From assembly GCA_916048095.2 (NCBI GenBank), contig OU696585.1:6359460-6423459 (forward strand): a stretch of DNA of 64,000 nucleotides, written 5' to 3'. Position numbers and translations under genes: made by a program. The notes under the pieces are model-generated. The model was not told where the DNA came from, did no database searches, and worked only from the letters and a program-made list of their open reading frames with translations. Origin of the DNA: Sacculina carcini (lineage: Eukaryota > Arthropoda > Thecostraca > Sacculinidae). Below are positions 21,673 to 33,000 of this stretch, piece by piece (position 1 is the stretch's first letter; each line of letters opens with the position of its first letter).

Positions 21673-21857
21673 ATCGCTTCTCGGCCTCAGGCTAAGATCA
21701 AAGTGTAGTATCTGTTCTTTTCAGCTTAATATCTGAAACGTCCCCTACATGGGGACCAGTATATTAAACTGATTTTTGCAGATTGGCGGGGTCACAGGGC
21801 TTGCTCTGTTCCTGCCGCGGGTCGACCCGGTATTGCACTACATCCGGGAACGGTCCA
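21673..21857 (+). ncRNA. U2: U2 snRNA gene 13
   Basis: Uninterrupted copy directly before the full-length insertion at 22912. Confidence 0.95.
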
Positions 21858-22875
21858 TTTTAACTACTATCAAAACAATTCTGGCACTCAATCCAGTTAA
21901 TCATTCATTTATAATCGTGTATAATCAATATAATCAAACCTAGGTAACGGGAGCGGGGATCACGCCAGTCGATGCACGCCCTCGTCGACTCTCTACGTTG
22001 GTCCGACTGGCGGGGTCAATATTCTACCATCTACTCCTCGTAAACCAGCAATAGTAGAGCTATACAAATTACACCACTGTGTAGAGAATTTTCTATACTA
22101 CAAGATAGGCTATATTTTAAATCGAAAAAATTTCAAAATTCCAATCTACATTACAAATTTAATTTAACTCCACGCGTCCGATTTTCTATACTTTTTTCTC
22201 TATTTCTCAGCAACTAAATATCACACATCTAAATAAATAATACCATCATGCTGGCAATTTTGCTTTCTACAACACGGTATATATTTCCATTTTCCAGAGT
22301 GTATTAAAAAGTTACGGCGGTGTGAAGTCAAAATGACAAAGTCAAAAAGGCAAAATTAGCACTGAAAAAAGTTAATATTTTGGTAAATATTTTGGTCAAT
22401 ACTCCTCATAAACCAGAAATGGCACAGCCAAAAGAGAAGACTGAAATGACGTATAATTATAGGTATCGTTGTATTTTTCAATAGTTCATTATAGGTGCCG
22501 TTCAGACAGAGGTCTTCATGCAGTAATCAGAGCGCCACCTAGTGACAACTACTGGAAGCAAAACTCTACCGTCGAGACGTGGCGGCATATCGTCGTTTGA
22601 TGTTAATTTGCGGTGTTCGTTTGATGTTGATTGAAGTCCCTATTGATTCATTAACTGATTCAATGATTGATATGATTATCAGCTAGACTTATTTTAGATG
22701 CGTGTGCGAGTGTGTAAAAAGTGTATATAGTCATGAAATGCACGAAAGTGGCCATTTGATATACATTTTTCACGTTGAGAAGCACATGAAGTCTCAAATT
22801 TATATTACTGGGTCAATTGATCAGCTCTAGTTGACCTCATCGTTCAAATAAGTCAGATCCAGATCAAAAATCTGT
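21858..22875 (+). repeat. U2 spacer, haplotype A
   Basis: 1018 bp, pure A; carries the U2 promoter upstream of element 4. Confidence 0.9.
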
Positions 22876-22911
22876 ATCGCTTCTCGGCCTCAGGCTAAGA
22901 TCAAAGTGTAG
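22876..22911 (+). pseudogene. U2 5' fragment at insertion 4
   Basis: U2 1-36, cut inside GTAG|TA. No target bases are lost or duplicated; one T at the junction is shared, so the exact point could be 36 or 37. Confidence 0.94.
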
Positions 22912-23323
22912 TGGTAAGTACTGTCTAGGCTCTTGTTTTTTTCTGGGAATAGGTTCTCGTTTACGCCGCAAGGTATTGCATTGAACGGCCCAACCTCTAC
23001 CTACTCTTCCCCTTTTTCTGTTGTACTCTATTCTCACTGCTTTGCTGTCTACTCTCACTTCTTTTTTGCTCTCTACTCTCACTTCTTTTTTGCTCTCTAC
23101 TCTCACTTTTTTTTTGCTCTCTACTCTCACTTCTCTTGTCTCCTGCTACTCTACCTCTCTCTTCGCTCCTCGCTCCTCTACCTCTCTCTTCGCTCCTCTA
23201 CTCCTCGCTACTCTTTTACGCTTCCACTACACTGAACCCTGGCCGGAGGTGGGAGGCGGTGTTTTGTGGCTGTGATCGGCGTCTGTGTTTGTGTGTTTGG
23301 CTGTGATCGGTGTGTGTATCGTG
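22912..23323 (+). other. 5' UTR of element 4: splice-donor-like start, AG-free pyrimidine tract
   Basis: The element starts TG|GTAAGTA, a near-perfect 5' splice site with the GT at 22914-22915. An AG at 22971-22972 is followed by 274 nt without any AG, mostly C and T, with four to five imperfect 24-bp repeats (CTCTACTCTCACTTC plus TTTTTTGCT) at about 23032-23135. The next AG is at 23247-23248, in CCGGAG|GTGGG. There is no ATG before 23324. Because the upstream 36 nt of U2 also lack ATG, the ORF start would be the first AUG of a transcript begun at the U2 promoter. A TGA at 23273-23275 closes the frame upstream. Confidence 0.8.
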
Positions 23324-26300
23324 ATGTCGGCCAACACGCCACTTGTGGCGCATCAATCCACAACCCTGGACGCCGACGGCGATGTTTTGCGCGTCTTCCT
23401 GCCGCTGCCGGACGTGACAGCCTGCCCATACGAAGACTGCGGCGCCACGTACGCCATCACCCGACGTGGTGGCTACACGCAGGTACGTGCCAGCATCCTG
23501 CGCCATCTGGAGGCGGCCCACGCCGATGTGCGCACATCAGTGTACATGTGCAGGCGGTGCCGACAACCGATGGGCGTGCGACCGTCGACCCACCGGTGTC
23601 GCCAGCAAACACCCCCGGCAGAGGCGCACACAGCGGTGCTGGCGCCCAGTTTTACCTGCCGGCACTGTCACCAGCGCTTCACAAATTCTCGAGCGCTGGT
23701 CAACCACACAAACGTGTGCCGGCGCCAGCAGTCAACAGGAGCAAACCGGCGACAGCGACCGTCGGATCCACAGCAGCAACAGAGGAGGCGGCCAACACAC
23801 CAGCGGCAGACCAATGGCGAGAGACACACACCACCCTCACACTCACAATCACCACAATCAGAAACACCACCTCCGAGTCCACCAACACCACCACCTCACG
23901 TAATGTCCCCACGCCCACCACTCCTTCCCACACCACCACTCCTTCGCACACCACCGCTTCTTCCCACACCACTGCTTCTTCCCACTCTAGCACTCCCACT
24001 ATCACCTCTTCGTCCACATCAAATCTCTTTTTCATACACACCATCTCCGCTCACACCCCGCATTCCAACCTTCACATCACCTACCACGCCAACACCCACT
24101 CACACATACACCGTATCTCCTCCCACATCCCCACCTACCACCTACACTACTCTCGCCATGGTACCGGGGGCGGGGCTCGCGCCAGTCGACGCGCGACCTC
24201 GTCGACTATCAACGTTTGTACGACTGGCGGGGGGTGTGCGGGAGCGGCCAACTGCAAGCGACACTGCCACGAGACCAGCACCGTCCGTCTCGCCGCCGCG
24301 CGGTCGCTGGACAGCAGCCGACCCCGCTGCACCGCCAGCGTCACCGCGGTCATACCTGGCGGCACTCATCGGGTCAATCTCCCCCTCGCCCCCGCCGCGC
24401 CCGCCGCGACTGCCGTCTTCATCTCCACCATCATCATCACCTTCGTCATCATCGTCATCCTCTTCGCCATCATCACCACGACCATCATCGTCGCAATCGT
24501 CCTCGTCATCGTCGTCATCTTCTTCCTCACCAGCATTACATATACGATCTCAACATTCTCCATCAACACCACCAGCACGTACACATCACCACACGTCGCC
24601 GGCAAACAATGTCGGCAACGCTCCGCGTGCTTCCGGCGTGCCATCGTCGAGACCGGCGCGCCGGCAGAAACGACAACCACAACAGGTGAGCACTGCCAGG
24701 GGGAGTCAGTCGCAGCAGCGAGCGTCGGTGCCGCCCACACACAGACCACACAACAACCACCACACAAGAAACACCACAAACAGACCACACAACAACCACC
24801 ACACAAGAAGCACCACAAACATGCACACGAACACACTCCCTCGCACGTCCACGCCCTCATCACACTCAACACTGACACCCAACAACACCCGACAACACAC
24901 ATTCATTACACCCAACAGGTATGCGCTGCTGTCTCAATCTGATGACAACAGTGCATCACCATCAGTCTCACAACAAAACCACACAAGCCAAATCACTTCA
25001 CCAGGGCGGCGCCGGGTTGTTGGAGAGCAGTCAAATGGACCCACACACCAACACCGAAACAATCACACATCACTACAGAACACGCTCACCCAGTTCCACG
25101 AACCACTCACACAAATAAACTGTAACACACCATTCTGCATACTTGACATACTCATTAACACACTCACACAGCAAGCACGGGACCTCAGCGGCCTCAACAC
25201 ACGACACCAAAACCACCCAAGACAAAACACGAACACCCACACAAACAATCATACACACACGCACACCGCACAATTCAGCCACCACACAGAACACCACGAC
25301 CACAGACAGATGTGGCGCAGCCCACCATATGATCCGGTAGTTGCAGCGAAAATTCAACGCGACTACCGGACCGGCAAGGCTGTCGTTTACAGACAGCTGG
25401 TGGGTGAGACAACACCACCATGTGACATTGAGCCCTTGGTGGTAGGCAGGCATTTCTGTGGCGAGACTGCCTCGTCGCCGAGATGGTCTGACCGCCCAAC
25501 GTCCGTGCCAGACATTACACCTACACCAGCAACCACACTATCACAACCCATCACAACCGCTGAGATCCAGCGCAGAATAAACAACACACAAAACACAACA
25601 CCGGGTCCAGATGGGTTGAGGTATTCAGACTGGAAACGCCTCGATCCTGACTGCTCAATCCTCACAGCCATGTTCAATGCATGCCGACTGACTGGGAGGA
25701 CTCCCACCGCGTGGAAGTCTTCTCGAACCATCCTTCTACACAAGGGTGGTGACCCCCAAGAGCTGAAGAGCTGGCGACCGATCGCTCTTGGCAACACAAT
25801 CGCCAAGCTCTACGCGGGTATTTGGGCCGATCGCCTCTCACACTGGGCTGAAACACACAACATCCTCACACACTCACAAAAAGGTTTCCGTCCCTTCGAT
25901 GGCGTGCTGGAACACAACTTTGTGGTACAGTCTGCCATCGCCAGGGCTCGGAAATCCAACACATCGACACACATCACGTTCATTGACATAAAAAACGCAT
26001 TCGGCTCTGTATCACACGCACTCCTGTGGGAGACACTCAGCTTGCTGGGTGTCCCCACAGACACACTTTCAATCATCACAGACATATACACCAACAGCAC
26101 CACAACATTCACCACACAACGAGGTGTATCGGCTCCCATCCCACAAATTGGAGGTGTCAGACAGGGATGTCCGCTCAGTGGTATTCTCTTTGCCTTCGCA
26201 ATGGAGCCACTGCTGCGGAGCTTGACCGAGGCAGGCGTTGAACATCTCGCCTTTGCTGATGACGTCGCCCTCATCTGTCACAGCGAGTCTCAGCTCTCTC

Positions 26301-27886
26301 TGGCACTGTCTCAGGTGCACGATATCTGCGCGTGGGCTGGTCTCTCCATCAATGCCAGCAAATGCGCAGTATTGTCACCTGTCGCGCCTCTCAGCACTCC
26401 AGCTGTCCTCAATGGCGTGCCTCTGCCCTCACTCGAGGCGGAGGGGCAGTACAGGTACCTGGGGAGACCGACTGGCAGGTCTTTCCTGCACGCCGACATG
26501 GATCAGCTCATGTCCGATGTTCGCCGCAAATCTAATCTTATTCTGCATTCTGCTCTTGCCCCCTGGCAAAAACTTGACTCCCTTCGCTCTTTTATCACTC
26601 CTATTCTCACTCACCCTCTTCGTCTAGGCCTCCTCACTAAAACAAGCCTTAGCCGACTACAACGAGAAATCGTGTGGAAGGTGAAGGGCTTGCTCAATCT
26701 ACCGTCTCGCTCTACTCTTCACTATCTTTTCTCTCCTACTTCTTGTGGCGGCATTGGGCTGAGTGATCTGTGTCAAGAGGCGGACATCTTGCTTGTTTCG
26801 TCATCGCTGCAGCTATTGCACTGCAAAGACGCTCGTGTAGCGACCCTGGCACTCGATCAGTTGCGGCGTGTCGTTGCCGGCAGGGTGCAGTCGGAGCCCA
26901 CCACACAGCAGCTGGTGGACTACCTCAACGGGTGCCGAATGCGTCAAGGAGGCGGCTACGCCACGCGCACGTCGCGCACGCGAGTCGCCTTCAGGACCAT
27001 TATGGCCAGATCGGCTCTCCGTTGGGGACCTACTGCGGACGGTGTACCCGCACTGTTCCTCAACGGCAAGGAGGTGTCTCCGCGCAAGTCATCTGCGATC
27101 ATCCGAGATGAAGTGCGCAAATGGCGGCAGGCGAAGCTGGTTGGGCTGCCGCACCAGGGCAAAGTGATGTCCAGTGTGGCGGAGCAGCCAGTTAGCTCGC
27201 ACTACACCTACAACGGTAGTTTCACGCGGTTTGCCGAGTGGCGCTTTGTGCACCGGGCCCGTCTGGGTCTAGTGCCACTCAATGGCTACTCCCGTGGAGC
27301 GCAGGCAGTCAATACCAGCTGCCGCCGTTGTGGGTACGCCAATGAGACCCTCCCGCACGTGCTCACACACTGTCGTGTGCACAGCGCCGCACAGCAACAC
27401 AGGCACAATGCTATTCTGGCACGCCTGGTGCGCGCGCTGCCGGCTGCTGATCGGACAGGTGGAAACACTCGCGTCAACCAACGCGTTCCTGGCAGCACGT
27501 CGACACTACGGCCTGACCTCATCGTCACTCGAGGCAACCAGGTCGTAATTGTCGACGTCACAGTGGCGTTTGAGAACGGCTGTCAGGCATTCCAGTCAGC
27601 AGCTGATGAAAAGGTCGCCAAATACGCGGAGTTGGCGGCCGAAATACGGTCCCGGGGCAAGCAGGTGGATCTGCTAGCCTTTGTTGTGGGCTCGCTCGGC
27701 AACTGGTGGAAAGGTAACGAGCGTGTCCTGGGCCGCCTGCACATCAGTCGTCGCTACAGCCGACTCATGCGACGGCTGATGGTGTCGGAGACGCTGCGGT
27801 GGTCACGTGACGTGTATGTCGAACATGTCACGGGCCATCGGCAGTACGCGGAGCCCGCTCCCAGAGCGGACACATATCTTCTCTAA
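23324..27886 (+). CDS. Retrotransposon protein, full-length element 4 (1520 aa)
   Basis: Same domain order and catalytic residues as the protein at 4624, to which it is very similar. Differences seen: PH instead of SN before QISFSY, AP instead of TS after the GAGL motif, and N instead of T at 1460 between the endonuclease core and the C terminus. The protein at 29984/30023 appears identical. The start is the first ATG; the GTG at 23285 also opens the frame. Zinc fingers, RT FADD, CCHC and RPD...D endonuclease are all complete, and there is no stop or frameshift. Confidence 0.93.
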   Translation: MSANTPLVAHQSTTLDADGDVLRVFLPLPDVTACPYEDCGATYAITRRGGYTQVRASILRHLEAAHADVRTSVYMCRRCRQPMGVRPSTHRCRQQTPPAEAHTAVLAPSFTCRHCHQRFTNSRALVNHTNVCRRQQSTGANRRQRPSDPQQQQRRRPTHQRQTNGERHTPPSHSQSPQSETPPPSPPTPPPHVMSPRPPLLPTPPLLRTPPLLPTPLLLPTLALPLSPLRPHQISFSYTPSPLTPRIPTFTSPTTPTPTHTYTVSPPTSPPTTYTTLAMVPGAGLAPVDARPRRLSTFVRLAGGVRERPTASDTATRPAPSVSPPRGRWTAADPAAPPASPRSYLAALIGSISPSPPPRPPRLPSSSPPSSSPSSSSSSSSPSSPRPSSSQSSSSSSSSSSSPALHIRSQHSPSTPPARTHHHTSPANNVGNAPRASGVPSSRPARRQKRQPQQVSTARGSQSQQRASVPPTHRPHNNHHTRNTTNRPHNNHHTRSTTNMHTNTLPRTSTPSSHSTLTPNNTRQHTFITPNRYALLSQSDDNSASPSVSQQNHTSQITSPGRRRVVGEQSNGPTHQHRNNHTSLQNTLTQFHEPLTQINCNTPFCILDILINTLTQQARDLSGLNTRHQNHPRQNTNTHTNNHTHTHTAQFSHHTEHHDHRQMWRSPPYDPVVAAKIQRDYRTGKAVVYRQLVGETTPPCDIEPLVVGRHFCGETASSPRWSDRPTSVPDITPTPATTLSQPITTAEIQRRINNTQNTTPGPDGLRYSDWKRLDPDCSILTAMFNACRLTGRTPTAWKSSRTILLHKGGDPQELKSWRPIALGNTIAKLYAGIWADRLSHWAETHNILTHSQKGFRPFDGVLEHNFVVQSAIARARKSNTSTHITFIDIKNAFGSVSHALLWETLSLLGVPTDTLSIITDIYTNSTTTFTTQRGVSAPIPQIGGVRQGCPLSGILFAFAMEPLLRSLTEAGVEHLAFADDVALICHSESQLSLALSQVHDICAWAGLSINASKCAVLSPVAPLSTPAVLNGVPLPSLEAEGQYRYLGRPTGRSFLHADMDQLMSDVRRKSNLILHSALAPWQKLDSLRSFITPILTHPLRLGLLTKTSLSRLQREIVWKVKGLLNLPSRSTLHYLFSPTSCGGIGLSDLCQEADILLVSSSLQLLHCKDARVATLALDQLRRVVAGRVQSEPTTQQLVDYLNGCRMRQGGGYATRTSRTRVAFRTIMARSALRWGPTADGVPALFLNGKEVSPRKSSAIIRDEVRKWRQAKLVGLPHQGKVMSSVAEQPVSSHYTYNGSFTRFAEWRFVHRARLGLVPLNGYSRGAQAVNTSCRRCGYANETLPHVLTHCRVHSAAQQHRHNAILARLVRALPAADRTGGNTRVNQRVPGSTSTLRPDLIVTRGNQVVIVDVTVAFENGCQAFQSAADEKVAKYAELAAEIRSRGKQVDLLAFVVGSLGNWWKGNERVLGRLHISRRYSRLMRRLMVSETLRWSRDVYVEHVTGHRQYAEPAPRADTYLL

Positions 27887-28407
27887 GCACACTCACACAC
27901 ACTCACATCTCTTATCAATATGTATGCCTTAGTCATATTGCGTGTGTTATGTATATGTATGTATGTGTGTATGTATGTGTGTGTGTATGTATGTACCAGG
28001 CGGTGTCCTGCGACATTTATAATTGTTATTGAATTGTCTAATGATATATGTATGTGTATGTATTTGCGAATGTGTGCGTGTGTGTGTGTATGTGTGGATG
28101 TGTGTGTGTGTATGTATGTGCCAGGCGGTGTCCTGCGACATTTATAATTGTTATTGAATTGTCTAATGATATATGTATGTGTATTTATTTGCGAATGTAT
28201 GTGCGTCTGTGTGTGTGTGTGTGTGTGTATAGGTATGTGTGTGTGTGTGTAGGAGTGTGCGTGTGTATTGTCATGTGACAATTACAAATATTCTTTTCAA
28301 TGTAACTTAAATCTTAATGATACCCATCTACCACATGCCATGTGGCATTGTTTGTATACCTGGCAATTGTGTAAATTTGTTTTTTATCATGTGCTAATAA
28401 AAGAAAA

Positions 28408-28556
28408 TATCTGTTCTTTTCAGCTTAATATCTGAAACGTCCCCTACATGGGGACCAGTATATTAAACTGATTTTTGCAGATTGGCGGGGTCACAGGGCT
28501 TGCTCTGTTCCTGCCGCGGGTCGACCCGGTATTGCACTACATCCGGGAACGGTCCA
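28408..28556 (+). pseudogene. U2 3' fragment after insertion 4
   Basis: U2 37-185. Confidence 0.93.
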
Positions 28557-29574
28557 TTTTAACTACTATCAAAACAATTCTGGCACTCAATCCAGTTAAT
28601 CATTCATTTATAATCGTGTATAATCAATATAATCAAACCTAGGTAACGGGAGCGGGGATCACGCCAGTCGATGCACGCCCTCGTCGACTCTCTACGTTGG
28701 TCCGACTGGCGGGGTCAATATTCTACCATCTACTCCTCGTAAACCAGCAATAGTAGAGCTATACAAATTACACCACTGTGTAGAGAATTTTCTATACTAC
28801 AAGATAGGCTATATTTTAAATCGAAAAAATTTCAAAATTCCAATCTACATTACAAATTTAATTTAACTCCACGCGTCCGATTTTCTATACTTTTTTCTCT
28901 ATTTCTCAGCAACTAAATATCACACATCTAAATAAATAATACCATCATGCTGGCAATTTTGCTTTCTACAACACGGTATATATTTCCATTTTCCAGAGTG
29001 TATTAAAAAGTTACGGCGGTGTGAAGTCAAAATGACAAAGTCAAAAAGGCAAAATTAGCACTGAAAAAAGTTAATATTTTGGTAAATATTTTGGTCAATA
29101 CTCCTCATAAACCAGAAATGGCACAGCCAAAAGAGAAGACTGAAATGACGTATAATTATAGGTATCGTTGTATTTTTCAATAGTTCATTATAGGTGCCGT
29201 TCAGACAGAGGTCTTCATGCAGTAATCAGAGCGCCACCTAGTGACAACTACTGGAAGCAAAACTCTACCGTCGAGACGTGGCGGCATATCGTCGTTTGAT
29301 GTTAATTTGCGGTGTTCGTTTGATGTTGATTGAAGTCCCTATTGATTCATTAACTGATTCAATGATTGATATGATTATCAGCTAGACTTATTTTAGATGC
29401 GTGTGCGAGTGTGTAAAAAGTGTATATAGTCATGAAATGCACGAAAGTGGCCATTTGATATACATTTTTCACGTTGAGAAGCACATGAAGTCTCAAATTT
29501 ATATTACTGGGTCAATTGATCAGCTCTAGTTGACCTCATCGTTCAAATAAGTCAGATCCAGATCAAAAATCTGT
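28557..29574 (+). repeat. U2 spacer, haplotype A
   Basis: 1018 bp, pure A, between elements 4 and 5. There is no intact U2 gene between them. Confidence 0.9.
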
Positions 29575-29610
29575 ATCGCTTCTCGGCCTCAGGCTAAGAT
29601 CAAAGTGTAG
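29575..29610 (+). pseudogene. U2 5' fragment at insertion 5
   Basis: U2 1-36. Confidence 0.94.
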
Positions 29611-30022
29611 TGGTAAGTACTGTCTAGGCTCTTGTTTTTTTCTGGGAATAGGTTCTCGTTTACGCCGCAAGGTATTGCATTGAACGGCCCAACCTCTACC
29701 TACTCTTCCCCTTTTTCTGTTGTACTCTATTCTCACTGCTTTGCTGTCTACTCTCACTTCTTTTTTGCTCTCTACTCTCACTTCTTTTTTGCTCTCTACT
29801 CTCACTTTTTTTTTGCTCTCTACTCTCACTTCTCTTGTCTCCTGCTACTCTACCTCTCTCTTCGCTCCTCGCTCCTCTACCTCTCTCTTCGCTCCTCTAC
29901 TCCTCGCTACTCTTTTACGCTTCCACTACACTGAACCCTGGCCGGAGGTGGGAGGCGGTGTTTTGTGGCTGTGATCGGCGTCTGTGTTTGTGTGTTTGGC
30001 TGTGATCGGTGTGTGTATCGTG
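29611..30022 (+). other. 5' UTR of element 5
   Basis: 412 nt, same as element 4: donor-like TGGTAAGTA start, AG-free pyrimidine tract with 24-bp repeats, and no ATG before 30023. Confidence 0.8.
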
Positions 30023-33000
30023 ATGTCGGCCAACACGCCACTTGTGGCGCATCAATCCACAACCCTGGACGCCGACGGCGATGTTTTGCGCGTCTTCCTG
30101 CCGCTGCCGGACGTGACAGCCTGCCCATACGAAGACTGCGGCGCCACGTACGCCATCACCCGACGTGGTGGCTACACGCAGGTACGTGCCAGCATCCTGC
30201 GCCATCTGGAGGCGGCCCACGCCGATGTGCGCACATCAGTGTACATGTGCAGGCGGTGCCGACAACCGATGGGCGTGCGACCGTCGACCCACCGGTGTCG
30301 CCAGCAAACACCCCCGGCAGAGGCGCACACAGCGGTGCTGGCGCCCAGTTTTACCTGCCGGCACTGTCACCAGCGCTTCACAAATTCTCGAGCGCTGGTC
30401 AACCACACAAACGTGTGCCGGCGCCAGCAGTCAACAGGAGCAAACCGGCGACAGCGACCGTCGGATCCACAGCAGCAACAGAGGAGGCGGCCAACACACC
30501 AGCGGCAGACCAATGGCGAGAGACACACACCACCCTCACACTCACAATCACCACAATCAGAAACACCACCTCCGAGTCCACCAACACCACCACCTCACGT
30601 AATGTCCCCACGCCCACCACTCCTTCCCACACCACCACTCCTTCGCACACCACCGCTTCTTCCCACACCACTGCTTCTTCCCACTCTAGCACTCCCACTA
30701 TCACCTCTTCGTCCACATCAAATCTCTTTTTCATACACACCATCTCCGCTCACACCCCGCATTCCAACCTTCACATCACCTACCACGCCAACACCCACTC
30801 ACACATACACCGTATCTCCTCCCACATCCCCACCTACCACCTACACTACTCTCGCCATGGTACCGGGGGCGGGGCTCGCGCCAGTCGACGCGCGACCTCG
30901 TCGACTATCAACGTTTGTACGACTGGCGGGGGGTGTGCGGGAGCGGCCAACTGCAAGCGACACTGCCACGAGACCAGCACCGTCCGTCTCGCCGCCGCGC
31001 GGTCGCTGGACAGCAGCCGACCCCGCTGCACCGCCAGCGTCACCGCGGTCATACCTGGCGGCACTCATCGGGTCAATCTCCCCCTCGCCCCCGCCGCGCC
31101 CGCCGCGACTGCCGTCTTCATCTCCACCATCATCATCACCTTCGTCATCATCGTCATCCTCTTCGCCATCATCACCACGACCATCATCGTCGCAATCGTC
31201 CTCGTCATCGTCGTCATCTTCTTCCTCACCAGCATTACATATACGATCTCAACATTCTCCATCAACACCACCAGCACGTACACATCACCACACGTCGCCG
31301 GCAAACAATGTCGGCAACGCTCCGCGTGCTTCCGGCGTGCCATCGTCGAGACCGGCGCGCCGGCAGAAACGACAACCACAACAGGTGAGCACTGCCAGGG
31401 GGAGTCAGTCGCAGCAGCGAGCGTCGGTGCCGCCCACACACAGACCACACAACAACCACCACACAAGAAACACCACAAACAGACCACACAACAACCACCA
31501 CACAAGAAGCACCACAAACATGCACACGAACACACTCCCTCGCACGTCCACGCCCTCATCACACTCAACACTGACACCCAACAACACCCGACAACACACA
31601 TTCATTACACCCAACAGGTATGCGCTGCTGTCTCAATCTGATGACAACAGTGCATCACCATCAGTCTCACAACAAAACCACACAAGCCAAATCACTTCAC
31701 CAGGGCGGCGCCGGGTTGTTGGAGAGCAGTCAAATGGACCCACACACCAACACCGAAACAATCACACATCACTACAGAACACGCTCACCCAGTTCCACGA
31801 ACCACTCACACAAATAAACTGTAACACACCATTCTGCATACTTGACATACTCATTAACACACTCACACAGCAAGCACGGGACCTCAGCGGCCTCAACACA
31901 CGACACCAAAACCACCCAAGACAAAACACGAACACCCACACAAACAATCATACACACACGCACACCGCACAATTCAGCCACCACACAGAACACCACGACC
32001 ACAGACAGATGTGGCGCAGCCCACCATATGATCCGGTAGTTGCAGCGAAAATTCAACGCGACTACCGGACCGGCAAGGCTGTCGTTTACAGACAGCTGGT
32101 GGGTGAGACAACACCACCATGTGACATTGAGCCCTTGGTGGTAGGCAGGCATTTCTGTGGCGAGACTGCCTCGTCGCCGAGATGGTCTGACCGCCCAACG
32201 TCCGTGCCAGACATTACACCTACACCAGCAACCACACTATCACAACCCATCACAACCGCTGAGATCCAGCGCAGAATAAACAACACACAAAACACAACAC
32301 CGGGTCCAGATGGGTTGAGGTATTCAGACTGGAAACGCCTCGATCCTGACTGCTCAATCCTCACAGCCATGTTCAATGCATGCCGACTGACTGGGAGGAC
32401 TCCCACCGCGTGGAAGTCTTCTCGAACCATCCTTCTACACAAGGGTGGTGACCCCCAAGAGCTGAAGAGCTGGCGACCGATCGCTCTTGGCAACACAATC
32501 GCCAAGCTCTACGCGGGTATTTGGGCCGATCGCCTCTCACACTGGGCTGAAACACACAACATCCTCACACACTCACAAAAAGGTTTCCGTCCCTTCGATG
32601 GCGTGCTGGAACACAACTTTGTGGTACAGTCTGCCATCGCCAGGGCTCGGAAATCCAACACATCGACACACATCACGTTCATTGACATAAAAAACGCATT
32701 CGGCTCTGTATCACACGCACTCCTGTGGGAGACACTCAGCTTGCTGGGTGTCCCCACAGACACACTTTCAATCATCACAGACATATACACCAACAGCACC
32801 ACAACATTCACCACACAACGAGGTGTATCGGCTCCCATCCCACAAATTGGAGGTGTCAGACAGGGATGTCCGCTCAGTGGTATTCTCTTTGCCTTCGCAA
32901 TGGAGCCACTGCTGCGGAGCTTGACCGAGGCAGGCGTTGAACATCTCGCCTTTGCTGATGACGTCGCCCTCATCTGTCACAGCGAGTCTCAGCTCTCTCT

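Larger units (their letters stand above)
22912..28407 (+). mobile_element. Element 4, full-length U2-targeting retrotransposon
   Basis: 5496 bp from TGGTAAGTAC to AAAAGAAAA, with U2 1-36 before and U2 37-185 after. It has a 412-nt 5' UTR, one ORF and a 521-nt 3' UTR with two 125-bp modules. Its length and ends match the copies at 29611 and 41176, which defines the complete element. There is no poly(A) tail, only the short GAAAA end, as in other elements with a restriction-like endonuclease. It is a candidate active copy. Confidence 0.95.

Noticed and set aside
22912-28407. R2 element in 28S rDNA, or a Tx1/Keno-type element with an apurinic endonuclease
   Set aside because: Flanks are U2, not 28S. 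The endonuclease is the C-terminal RPD...D restriction-like type, and no N-terminal apurinic endonuclease is present.
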